Below are positions 1 to 7,686 of a stretch of 14,070 nt of DNA, one piece after another (position 1 is the stretch's first letter; each line of letters starts with the position of its first letter). The position numbers and the translations under genes were made by a program. The DNA is from Desulfobacula sp. GTDB lineage: Bacteria > Desulfobacterota > Desulfobacteria > Desulfobacterales > Desulfobacteraceae. The stretch is taken from assembly GCF_021107415.1 (NCBI RefSeq), contig NZ_JAIOSW010000388.1:1-14070 (forward strand), in the 5' to 3' direction. Under the pieces are notes generated by a model. The model ran no database searches. It was not told where the DNA came from and saw only the letters and a list, made by a program, of their open reading frames with translations.

Positions 1-407
1 CCACCAAAAAAAGTATCTATCAGATTATAAACAAGCTGACTTTCAAACACAACCAGGCCATGTCCTCTTAGTGGGTCCATTCGAAAGACATGAAGGCTTG
101 TGGGAACCGGCAGGCTTCTGACAAATTCAGAAAATTTCAATGTATCAAAAGGATTGGCACTGACATCCACGTTGGTTTGAAGCAAGGAAGATAAGGTTGC
201 CCGCACTTCCCTTGAAAGCCTTTCATTGATAACGTCAAAAGTGGGCATTCTTGCCCGGACAACCGTATCCTGGCTGGTAAAATCATAGACAATGATACCC
301 TCAACAGGCTCATCCGGTTTGGCAGCATCGGCTTCACTTTCTACTTCACCTGAATCCAATCCGTCTAATAGACTGTCTACTTCGTCCTGGGATAATATTT
401 CACTCAT
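1..407 (-). CDS. fliM: Flagellar motor switch protein FliM, N-terminal part (cut by window edge)
   Basis: FliM forms the C-ring of the flagellar motor with FliG and FliN, and binds phosphorylated CheY to switch rotation. About 135 N-terminal residues are visible; the rest lies beyond base 1. The protein begins MSEILSQDEVDSLLDGL, which contains the conserved CheY-P-binding segment (LSQDEVDSLL, residues 5-14). An acidic linker follows, then the start of the FliM middle domain from about residue 42 (YDFTSQD). The stretch with LSREVRATLSSLLQ and the segment ending NLIDTFFGG are typical of FliM. The ATG is at 407, only 7 bases after the fliL stop, with no strong Shine-Dalgarno, so translational coupling to fliL is likely. 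It should be transcribed with fliL from the sigma-54 promoter at 1118-1133. Identification is secure. Confidence 0.95.
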   Translation of the reverse strand, partial: MSEILSQDEVDSLLDGLDSGEVESEADAAKPDEPVEGIIVYDFTSQDTVVRARMPTFDVINERLSREVRATLSSLLQTNVDVSANPFDTLKFSEFVRSLPVPTSLHVFRMDPLRGHGLVVFESQLVYNLIDTFFG

Positions 408-414
408 AATTTGA

Positions 415-1068
415 TCACTGCATTATAAAATATGTAAAATAAATGTTTCTAACCGTGGGCTTTGGAAAAATTGAGTTAATCCGCTTGAGCAAATTATATT
501 TGAGTATAATTTTGCCTTCGGGATTCCTCAGCGCAAGCCAGGTCATCTCTTCTACCTGCCCTATGATTATTTTCCTGATCCTGTCCTCCATTGTATAAAC
601 CTGCTTTCTAAACCTGTGATCTGTTAATTCCAAAGACAGGTTCATACTGATCAAAGCCATGGTTGAGCCTGCCTTAAGTTGAATGTATTCAAACGGTTCA
701 AGATCAATGATATCTTCAAAAACAACCTCATCTTCCCGGACCCGCATTTCTTGAATGTCATGCTGGGTGGCAATTGTGTTCCGGACATCTTGATCTTCTT
801 TGGGGCTTTCTTTAAAGAAGACCAGCCAGGCTCCTATGACAAGACCCATTAACAGGACTAAAGATACGACAATGATAATGATTGCTTTTTTGGATCCAAA
901 AATATGTTTTAAAAAACCTTTTCTTTTAGCAAGAATCTTTTTCTTTGAAGATTTATTTTTCACATCCTCAATTTCATCTGGGGAATCCTCCAAAGCGTCA
1001 TCTAAAATATCTTCCATGGAGTCATCATCAAAATCGTCCTCCATCTCTTTTAAGATATCTTCAGCCAA
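415..1068 (-). CDS. fliL: Flagellar basal body-associated protein FliL (TTG start)
   Basis: FliL is a single-pass inner-membrane protein that surrounds or stabilises the stator at the flagellar motor. The 217-residue product has a strongly acidic N-terminal tail (residues 1-40, rich in D and E), a basic stretch (KKILAKRKGFLK), one hydrophobic segment near residues 61-85 (IIIIVVSLVLLMGLVIGAW), then a periplasmic domain ending in FTYFIMQ. That ending matches the usual FliL C-terminus (FTEFIxQ-like). The product is somewhat longer than typical FliL because of the acidic tail. The start is TTG at 1068, chosen because AGGAG lies 5 bases upstream; the first in-frame ATG is codon 9 and would lose this site. 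The gene is followed 7 bases later by fliM and preceded by a sigma-54 promoter. Confidence 0.93.
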   Translation of the reverse strand: MAEDILKEMEDDFDDDSMEDILDDALEDSPDEIEDVKNKSSKKKILAKRKGFLKHIFGSKKAIIIIVVSLVLLMGLVIGAWLVFFKESPKEDQDVRNTIATQHDIQEMRVREDEVVFEDIIDLEPFEYIQLKAGSTMALISMNLSLELTDHRFRKQVYTMEDRIRKIIIGQVEEMTWLALRNPEGKIILKYNLLKRINSIFPKPTVRNIYFTYFIMQ

Positions 1069-1117
1069 AACAGCTCCTGATATTAATGGTTAAATATTAT
1101 TATTGTATATTTGGAAA

Positions 1118-1133
1118 AGCAATCCTTGTGCCA
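1118..1133 (-). promoter_or_regulatory. Sigma-54 (-24/-12) promoter for fliL-fliM
   Basis: On the minus strand the sequence reads TGGCACAAGGATTGCT. It matches the sigma-54 consensus TGGCACGNNNNTTGCW at every fixed position but one (A for G at position 7), with exact spacing between the GG and GC elements. Transcription would begin about 12 bases past the GC, near 1106, leaving a leader of roughly 40 bases before the TTG start of fliL. Many flagellar hook/basal-body operons of delta-proteobacteria use sigma-54 promoters driven by an enhancer-binding protein; that is family knowledge. No enhancer site was identified. Confidence 0.85.
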
Positions 1134-1296
1134 AGAGCGTTATGTTTTTTATGTTTACCAATGTCACTGCGAAGAAGAACTCTTTAAATGCAAGTATAAA
1201 TATACTGCACAAAATTTGCAAAGGATTTTAACAGATACTCTAAAAAATGGTATTGTTGTGAAATAAGAAGATTGTGATATAAAAAAGGATGTCAAT

Positions 1297-1336
1297 AATA
1301 TTAGAAACCGTCAGGATAGTGACGGTTTCTAATATT
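1297..1336 (-). terminator. Perfect 17-bp inverted repeat downstream of flgE, probable terminator
   Basis: AATATTAGAAACCGTCA (1297-1313) and its exact reverse complement (1320-1336) flank a 6-base loop. The hairpin begins 11 bases past the flgE stop codon. On the minus strand it is followed, after about ten bases, by a run of six T (1281-1286), so the U-tract is somewhat distant from the stem. It would end the fliK-flgD-flgE transcript just before the separate fliL promoter. It could also act as a 3'-end stabiliser that lets some read-through continue into fliL. Confidence 0.65.
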
Positions 1337-1346
1337 TAAACACGAT

Positions 1347-4142
1347 TTATCGTTTCATTTGAATGACGGTCTGCATCATATCATCAACGGTTGTAATGGT
1401 TTTCGAGTTGGCCTGGAATCCCCGTTGATTGACTATCATGGCAACAAACTCTTCAGCAATATCCACATTTGACAACTCAAGAGAGTTGGGTGCAAGAGTA
1501 CCCAAGCCGTTTTCACCCGGTTTGTTTGTGATGGCGCCACCACTGGCCCGGGTTTCCCTGAAAAGATTCCCGCCTTCGTTTGATAGACCAAAATTATTTA
1601 AAAACTTGGCAAGTCCAATGCGAAATAAAGGAATCAGCTGACCATTGGAATAGATACCGGTCATGATACCATCTGATGCAACGTCTACTCCCTGAAGGTC
1701 TCCAGCCGCATACCCGTCAGCATCCTGAAATATAGTTGAAGAAGATTTTGAGTATTGGGTTGTTGATAAGGAATCGTTGACAAAATTGATTCCATCATAC
1801 TTTGTTCCGATGTTCAATTTAATATCGGTTTCAGTGGTCCCGAATTCACCGCCCAGAAAATCTGTTGTAAATTCAAAATACCCGGTTTTTTTGATATCTT
1901 CCTTTGGGGTTTCCGTCCAGGCTGTTGATCCTTTTATATCAAAGGATATAACACTTCTATCATTAAATGGATGCGTGCTTGGGCCAAATTTTAAAGCTTC
2001 ATCAAAAGAAAAAACAATATCGTCCTTGTCTGTCTCGTTGCCGGACCCGTCCAGGTCAATCACTGCTCTATTTTGGTCACCTTTGAGTGTTGCATTCGCA
2101 TATTCTGAAGATGCAATATTAGGATTCGTATTAAACATTAACGTATCGCCTTCGCCTATTGTACCCCCACCGGCTGTTGTATTGAATAATAAATCGGTAG
2201 TTGAGTCTTGATCGAAATCTATCCCGATTCCTGAGGTAGTTGCACCGGATGTAGTCAGAACTGCATTGGCATATTCTCTGGGAGATGTCGGATCAATATT
2301 AAAAGCAATAGTTTGACTGCCTGCAGTCGTTAACGTTGTTCCGAATGCGTATCTTATGGCAGAAGCCCCGGACGAGGTACCTGCAATATCATTTCTCTCC
2401 CAAACCTGCAATTGTACCTGAGTATTGTCACTTGATCCGGTTGTGATTACCAATCCTGTGGTTCCGGTGCCGGCACTGGCACTCCAGGCTGATCCATCCC
2501 AAGCAAGTGTAATTGTTGTTGCGACACCAGCAGTTGTTGCCGAAGCCACAGCACCCTGTGAGCCAGCTGTAACAATGCTCAACACCGGATCATTTTGCGG
2601 TAAAAACGAAAAAGTTTCATTTGCAAAGTCCTCTATCTTTAGGGGCATATTCCAGTCCCATGCAGTGGTCCTTGCATCATATCGCACGTTAATACCACTT
2701 GAAACCATCGTTAAGTCCTCATAATTTGAAATGGTGACAGAAGTAGTATCAACATTGGCCGAATCATTTGTAGAAACACTTGATACAAGTGTACCCGCAG
2801 AATTTGCAGTTAATGGATTACTCCAATACCAGGTTTCGGTTAAAGGATTCCAGATAATACCCAGATCTGACGAATCTTCAATCATAACCCCTGGATCATT
2901 AATTGCAAGATTTGTATTATCATTGGCTGTATCACCTGAGTAAGTCAACCCCTCAATCCCCTGGATATGAAGATCATTTTTATTATTTATATCAAATCCA
3001 ATGGAGTCTGTTGCAACGGCAGGCTGTGCAAATTTAATCCTCAAATCCGGATCAACATCTGCTGCATCATCCGGGGTTAAAGTCAGATAAATATTCTGGT
3101 CATTGGAAAAAACAATCTTAGCATTTCCATAATTTGTCGGCAAGTCAACTGCTGTGATCAGTCCATCGTTATTAACATCAGTAAAATTCCATGAACTCCC
3201 GTCAAACTCAAGGCTGAATCCATAACCATCCATGGCTAAAGCATCATAATCCACGATTTCATAATCAACATCATCATTCGTATTCACACCATTGGCGGAA
3301 AAATTACCGATTCTACCTGTAAACTTACTCATGGTTAAATCAAGGATATCACCCGAGCTTTGAGAAAATTTAATGGTACCTCTTGCAAGAAGCCCCTTGG
3401 AATCTGAATTCTGTACCAGATTTCGATTATCCTCATCAGGATTCATGGTCACCATATATTCCCATTCTGTTCCGGATTTTTTATCATAAAAAATAGATAT
3501 ATCATGGGTACTTCCCAAAGCATCAAAGGCTTTTATGACAGTCTGATATTCGTAATTCCCAGCATCAATGTGGGTAGTTTCACCCGAATCCCATAAATTT
3601 GAAAGGACCACTGCCTTGGAATTTGCATCGGCATCAAGGTTGGTGATGGCTGTAATTTCTTCACTCTTTTTAGGGGGACTTGTAAACTCTGCAAGCACCA
3701 GATCTGTAATTGATCCCACATCATCCCCTGTTTCATCATCCAGGTTCCAGCCCTGGACAATAAAGCCTTCCGGGTTTACTAATTGCCCGGCCTTATCAAA
3801 AAAGAAATTACCGGCCCGTGTATAAAATGTATTTTCAGAATTTGACTGGCGCATAATAAAAAACCCGTCACCCCCGATGGAGAGGTCTGTCGTATTACCG
3901 GTGGACTCAAATGAGCCCTGATCAAAATTCTGCGACACACTTCCCACGGCCATACCACGCCCCATCTGATCCGCACCAGCTTGAGTGGCCACAGCCTCAT
4001 ACAGGGTATCTGCGAAGGTTATCCTTCCTCTTTTAAACCCAATGGTATTTAAATTGGCAATATTATTACCAACGACCTGTAAGGCATTGCCCATATTTTT
4101 CAACCCACTGGTACCTGTAAAAAGTGAACTTGATAAAGACAT
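1347..4142 (-). CDS. flgE: Flagellar hook protein FlgE (unusually long, 931 residues)
   Basis: FlgE polymerises into the flagellar hook, the flexible joint between rod and filament. The N-terminus (MSLSSSLFTGTSGLKNMGNA, then NNIANLNTIGFKRGRITFAD) and the C-terminus (LSNVDIAEEFVAMIVNQRGF, then TITTVDDMMQTVIQMKR) are the conserved rod/hook coiled-coil ends. A conserved hook segment with GGDGFFIMRQ lies around residues 86-95. Typical FlgE has 400-500 residues. Here a large, Asp/Asn/Ser/Thr-rich middle (about residues 280-800) roughly doubles the length. It contains recurring segments (W-rich near 420, 479 and 541; EYANA near 621 and 679) and EF-hand-like loops (D322-D333, D696-D707). The ATG at 4142 has a strong AGGAGAGG 4 bases upstream. 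It follows flgD by 64 bases and ends at a hairpin. Confidence 0.95.
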   Translation of the reverse strand: MSLSSSLFTGTSGLKNMGNALQVVGNNIANLNTIGFKRGRITFADTLYEAVATQAGADQMGRGMAVGSVSQNFDQGSFESTGNTTDLSIGGDGFFIMRQSNSENTFYTRAGNFFFDKAGQLVNPEGFIVQGWNLDDETGDDVGSITDLVLAEFTSPPKKSEEITAITNLDADANSKAVVLSNLWDSGETTHIDAGNYEYQTVIKAFDALGSTHDISIFYDKKSGTEWEYMVTMNPDEDNRNLVQNSDSKGLLARGTIKFSQSSGDILDLTMSKFTGRIGNFSANGVNTNDDVDYEIVDYDALAMDGYGFSLEFDGSSWNFTDVNNDGLITAVDLPTNYGNAKIVFSNDQNIYLTLTPDDAADVDPDLRIKFAQPAVATDSIGFDINNKNDLHIQGIEGLTYSGDTANDNTNLAINDPGVMIEDSSDLGIIWNPLTETWYWSNPLTANSAGTLVSSVSTNDSANVDTTSVTISNYEDLTMVSSGINVRYDARTTAWDWNMPLKIEDFANETFSFLPQNDPVLSIVTAGSQGAVASATTAGVATTITLAWDGSAWSASAGTGTTGLVITTGSSDNTQVQLQVWERNDIAGTSSGASAIRYAFGTTLTTAGSQTIAFNIDPTSPREYANAVLTTSGATTSGIGIDFDQDSTTDLLFNTTAGGGTIGEGDTLMFNTNPNIASSEYANATLKGDQNRAVIDLDGSGNETDKDDIVFSFDEALKFGPSTHPFNDRSVISFDIKGSTAWTETPKEDIKKTGYFEFTTDFLGGEFGTTETDIKLNIGTKYDGINFVNDSLSTTQYSKSSSTIFQDADGYAAGDLQGVDVASDGIMTGIYSNGQLIPLFRIGLAKFLNNFGLSNEGGNLFRETRASGGAITNKPGENGLGTLAPNSLELSNVDIAEEFVAMIVNQRGFQANSKTITTVDDMMQTVIQMKR

Positions 4143-4206
4143 TATACCTCTCCTATTTTTTTAAACTCAACTTTGTTGATTATTATATTTAAGTGATTCT
4201 TCATTT

Positions 4207-5328
4207 TTAATTAATTGCCGTAATGGATGATATGGCAACCAGTCTTCCGGTATCGTTCAGTACAAGATATTGACTGCCATTCATGTATTTAATGCCTGAA
4301 ACCTCTTCTGACAGGGGTGTTTTTGCAAATCCATCAGTAGTTTTAGCTGTATAATAATATAAGCCGTCAGATGCCTTATAACCTGTATCTGCAAGGCCAT
4401 CCCATTCAACCTTATTTTCTCCGCCGGTTGTATCGTCAGCCAAAAGAGTAATCGTCCTGACCAACTCATCAAATATATCATATATCTTCAAAGTAACATC
4501 TTGTTGAGAATCCAGATTAAAGGTTAACTCTTTACCGGAAACTGTACCATCTTCAACCATAACAATGGGTTCATTGGTACTGATTGTTCTGCCAAGATAG
4601 CTTAAGGTGGACTCAACAGACCCTGATCCGTTGTTTTCTTCAACATTAACCACAGAGGTCAATGATTTGGGATCAAGAAGAAGCCCTTGAACAACCAGAT
4701 AGGGTTTGCCGTTATTATACGCAACCCCATCGACCTCTCCGGTAACGGTTGAGGGTACTTCGACAAATCCAAAGCCGGAATTGGCCAGGACTGTATATTG
4801 ATACGATCCGTCTGTAACAGCTTTACCACCATTATCCGTGCCATCCCAAGAAATAATATGAGAACCGGAATTCTGCTGCCCTTCATATAAAGTTTTAACA
4901 GTTTTCCCATTCGTATCCGTTATGGTGACCATGATATCGGCAGGTTGTCCAAGATTATAGAACCCACCGGAAACCGTTCCTTTATCAACATTCATTACAT
5001 CTATATTACCGGTAACCTGTTTTCCGATATACCCGACAACATCACCTTCGGAATTCTGACTGAATGATTTGGCAAGACTGTCCATGGAGCCATTCAGATT
5101 GATCAGCTGTTCAAGTTGAGAAAATTGAGCAAGCTGGGCAGAAAAATCCGTACCATCCATTGGATTTAAAGGATCCTGATTCTGAAGCTGGGCCACGAGC
5201 ATTGTTAAAAAAGCATCCTGTCCAAGGGCATCTTCTTTTTGAGTTTTCTCCTTTTCATTTGATTGATAGGAAGTGGTGATTTGATCAAGCGAACTGTTTC
5301 CAGTAGTTCCTGTGGATATAATAGACAT
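4207..5328 (-). CDS. flgD: Flagellar hook assembly scaffold FlgD with duplicated C-terminal module
   Basis: FlgD caps the growing hook and allows FlgE subunits to add; it leaves when the hook is complete. The conserved N-terminal export/cap region is clear at about residues 34-85 (QDAFLTMLVAQLQNQDPLNP, then FSAQLAQFSQLEQL). After it comes the usual FlgD Ig-like plus Tudor-like region (about 100-220, with TLYEGQQNSGSHIISWDGTD and DGSYQYTV). A second copy follows at about 245-373 (KVEWDGLADTGYKASDGLYY, then GIKYMNGSQYLVL). The 373 residues exceed the usual 220-240 by one such module. The ATG at 5328 is preceded by AAGGAGATATCC, a good ribosome site, and lies 12 bases after fliK. Confidence 0.95.
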   Translation of the reverse strand: MSIISTGTTGNSSLDQITTSYQSNEKEKTQKEDALGQDAFLTMLVAQLQNQDPLNPMDGTDFSAQLAQFSQLEQLINLNGSMDSLAKSFSQNSEGDVVGYIGKQVTGNIDVMNVDKGTVSGGFYNLGQPADIMVTITDTNGKTVKTLYEGQQNSGSHIISWDGTDNGGKAVTDGSYQYTVLANSGFGFVEVPSTVTGEVDGVAYNNGKPYLVVQGLLLDPKSLTSVVNVEENNGSGSVESTLSYLGRTISTNEPIVMVEDGTVSGKELTFNLDSQQDVTLKIYDIFDELVRTITLLADDTTGGENKVEWDGLADTGYKASDGLYYYTAKTTDGFAKTPLSEEVSGIKYMNGSQYLVLNDTGRLVAISSITAIN

Positions 5329-5340
5329 GGATATCTCCTT

Positions 5341-7164
5341 TTATGCTACAAAATGAAGCGACCTGCCCTGGTTTACGGCATCAAGAAGGCTTATAAGGTC
5401 ATTTTTCTCTTCACCGCTAACAGGGTCAAATGAGAGTTTTTCCCTGCTTCGATTTTGTTTGCCAAAATTTCCGGCCTGGTTCCTGGCATCTGCCATGGAT
5501 TGCTTAAAGTCACTGCTCATATCAACCTCAACCCGTTCAAGATTCACACCGGAATTTGAAAGAACGGTCCGAAGTTCATTCACATTTGATATTAAGATTT
5601 CCTTTGCAGCAAGATTTTCAGTCATAATATTGACCTTCATGCTGCTCCCGGTATTGTCTATTGTCATCACAAGCCTTCCCAGTTCCGGGGGATTTAATTG
5701 AATCTTTAATATATTTTCACCCTGGTTAATGGCCCTGACAAGACTTTTGCTTACCTGATGAGTGACATAGGCAGGCAGATTTTTAAAAGATGATTTTGTT
5801 TTTAATACCTCTATACTGGATTGCATCTCGTTGATTTTTGCATCTGAGGTTAACATCTGGTTTTGATCTGAAAGCTTCCCACTCCCGGACTTCAATTGCT
5901 CTAAAAATTCTTTGCTCTCTTTTAACTGATCGTTCATATCAACAGTCCCTGTTTTCTTTCCACCCAAAAGAGACTCCATCTCTTTAAAAGCATTTTCCAA
6001 TTTTATATCTGTTGGGTGTTTCACAGTATTGCTTTTGAGTGAAAACAAATCTTTCTTGCTGGCTTTATCCTTGCCTGGCACAAACAATTCACTCTTAACA
6101 GGAACAAACAATTCATTCTTAAACTGATCTCTTATCTGCTCATAGGAAAATTCAAAAGCCTGTATTTCCGGCGCTTTATTCTTAAACTCCAACCCTTTGA
6201 ATAAGGCACTAAAAAGATCGAAAGGTTTTTCATTGGCAACAAACTTTTGATCATTATCACTTGGAACTTCAGTGGGGGCTTGCTGCTGTGATATCTTTTG
6301 ACGCAATTTTTCAAGGGAACTGACAAATTCATCCAGGGTAAGCACTGATGGTTTAGACTCGTTTTGTTCAAGATCAAGCTGTTTAAACAGCATCTTAAAA
6401 TTATTATCATCCTTCCGGGTTTGATAATGATCCTGGGTATAAAAAGACTGTTTCTGAAGTGTTTGAAGTTTCTGAATAATGACATCAAGACTGATGCCTT
6501 TTTCACCCTTGTCAGCTGCGCTTAAAATATCTTGAATAGTTTCCCGGGAGATACCCAGAGAGTTCAGAATGGATTCTATAAAAGGGATCGCTGATATTTC
6601 AAGAAAATTTTCATAAGAAGGCTGAGTTTCTAATTTTGCTTCAAGAGGAAGATCAAAAAGTTTATCCAAAAGATCATCCAGTGTCAGGTTTTTGTTTTCC
6701 AATTCTTCTGAAAGTCCGGCCATCAAGTCATTGATTTCACTCTCCTTGAACCCGGCTTTTAACAACATTTTCTTCAATGCTTCAATACCGTCGGAATCTA
6801 TTGAGATATTTTTTAAATCTCCTTTTGACAGCATTAAAAATATATTTTTTAATGCCAAAACAAAACCAATCCCCTTTTCCCGGCTCAATTTTCCTGACAA
6901 AGACTCTATACTGGAATCTGCTATGGGTTGATCCAAATTTGCCTGAATTGATTTTGTCTGGTCCGATTGTATTTGGCCCGATTGTATTTGAAGGAGCACC
7001 CCATTTTCATGATGCTCTATTTTCTCAAGTGTTTTGCTTAAGTTTTCTGCAAACGACTGCTTTTGAGAACCCGCATCATTCCCATTAAACATCACTTCCC
7101 TGGGAAGATCCTGCTGAATCATGTTCGAAAACGAATTGTTAACATCTGCAAAAATAAAATCCAT
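5341..7164 (-). CDS. fliK: Flagellar hook-length control protein FliK
   Basis: FliK measures hook length and switches the export gate from hook to filament substrates. The 607-residue product starts MDFIFADVNNSFSNMIQQ. A long, low-conservation, Lys/Glu/Gln/Ser-rich middle follows. The recognisable C-terminal Flg_hook domain lies at about residues 465-555 (LKIQLNPPELGRLVMTID, then EILISNVNELRTVLSNSGV and LERVEVDMS). The reading frame is open 14 codons further to a TTG at 7206. The ATG at 7164 is preferred because AGGTG lies 4 bases upstream, and because the TTG falls inside the sigma-54 promoter at 7202-7217, upstream of the expected transcript start. Two short tandem repeats sit in the middle region. 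It is the first gene of the fliK-flgD-flgE unit. Confidence 0.93.
   Translation of the reverse strand: MDFIFADVNNSFSNMIQQDLPREVMFNGNDAGSQKQSFAENLSKTLEKIEHHENGVLLQIQSGQIQSDQTKSIQANLDQPIADSSIESLSGKLSREKGIGFVLALKNIFLMLSKGDLKNISIDSDGIEALKKMLLKAGFKESEINDLMAGLSEELENKNLTLDDLLDKLFDLPLEAKLETQPSYENFLEISAIPFIESILNSLGISRETIQDILSAADKGEKGISLDVIIQKLQTLQKQSFYTQDHYQTRKDDNNFKMLFKQLDLEQNESKPSVLTLDEFVSSLEKLRQKISQQQAPTEVPSDNDQKFVANEKPFDLFSALFKGLEFKNKAPEIQAFEFSYEQIRDQFKNELFVPVKSELFVPGKDKASKKDLFSLKSNTVKHPTDIKLENAFKEMESLLGGKKTGTVDMNDQLKESKEFLEQLKSGSGKLSDQNQMLTSDAKINEMQSSIEVLKTKSSFKNLPAYVTHQVSKSLVRAINQGENILKIQLNPPELGRLVMTIDNTGSSMKVNIMTENLAAKEILISNVNELRTVLSNSGVNLERVEVDMSSDFKQSMADARNQAGNFGKQNRSREKLSFDPVSGEEKNDLISLLDAVNQGRSLHFVA
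6077..6124 (-). repeat. 24-bp tandem duplication inside fliK
   Basis: Two adjacent 24-base units (6077-6100 and 6101-6124) agree at about 20 of 24 positions. They encode consecutive peptides carrying the same ELFVP core (ELFVPVKS and ELFVPGKD). Because the unit is a multiple of three it keeps the frame. It lies in the variable middle of FliK, where length is thought to matter for hook measurement (family knowledge). Confidence 0.7.
6962..6991 (-). repeat. 15-bp tandem duplication inside fliK
   Basis: Two adjacent 15-base units (6962-6976 and 6977-6991) differ at two positions. They encode the repeated pentapeptide pattern QIQSG/QIQSD in the N-terminal third of FliK. The frame is kept. Confidence 0.65.
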
Positions 7165-7201
7165 AAAACACCTATAAATAGTTTTCTTTGCCAGATAAAA
7201 C

Positions 7202-7217
7202 AGCAATGATCATGCCA
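7202..7217 (-). promoter_or_regulatory. Sigma-54 (-24/-12) promoter for fliK-flgD-flgE
   Basis: The minus strand reads TGGCATGATCATTGCT, matching TGGCACGNNNNTTGCW at all fixed positions except one (T for C at position 6), with correct spacing. The expected transcript start is near 7192, giving a leader of about 28 bases before the fliK ATG at 7164. This supports the shorter FliK start. It is the second sigma-54 site in the flagellar cluster, which strengthens both calls. Confidence 0.82.
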
Positions 7218-7409
7218 TATATCCATCAATTATGGTTTAAGCTTACTATTCAATATGTTACAATTTTTTAAAATCGAATGAATTATTAATTTTATGATTT
7301 TTTGGAATATATTTCCCAACAGAATTAAATTTATAGGAAAATATTACCGGATGATGGGAAAGGAGAAATCAGTGTTATTGCATATGGATTTTAAACTTCC
7401 CTGTGGACC

Positions 7410-7686
7410 GTCAGGGGTGAGGTGAAACTTTGCCCTAAACCTCGCTGGACATCCGTGTCCGGCTCACAGGTGAAACAGCTGCTCCCGGCGTCGTGCCACA
7501 CAGCTATCAGTGCCTGACCGAAAACCTGAAAATTTTTTCGAGTACAAGGCGGACGAAAATTTTAACCGGAGAAATACATTGAGTATTTCGAGGATTAAAA
7601 TTTGAGCCCAACGCAGTAATCGGGAAAATTGGCGGTTTTCGTTCGGGCACTATTTATCCCGGTCAAAGTCCCACCTCACCCCTGAC
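7410..7686. repeat. Foldback element with terminal and nested inverted repeats (MITE-like)
   Basis: The outer arms (7410-7432, beginning GTCAGGGGTGAGGTG, and 7664-7686) are reverse complements at 21 of 23 positions. Inside them 7510-7525 and 7635-7650 pair at 14 of 16. The symmetry continues in imperfect form to a centre near 7580, where GAAATAC and GTATTTC form a 7-bp hairpin with loop ATTGA. The segment 7433-7509 is not matched on the other side. It contains a small hairpin (GGACA/TGTCC) and looks more GC-rich than its surroundings. No coding frame spans the element and no clear target-site duplication is visible. It could be a miniature inverted-repeat transposable element, another dispersed palindromic repeat, or a structured RNA. 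Confidence 0.7.

Noticed and set aside
2425..2943. Open frames of 70-99 codons on the plus strand inside flgE
   Set aside because: They are antisense to a conserved gene with clear ends, lack ribosome sites and show no family features.
7165..7206. Longer FliK start at TTG 7206
   Set aside because: The TTG lies in the -12 element of a sigma-54 promoter, upstream of the expected transcript start, and has no ribosome site; ATG 7164 does.
7410..7686. CRISPR array or attachment site
   Set aside because: There are no regularly spaced direct repeats, and the symmetry is inverted and nested, which fits a foldback element better.
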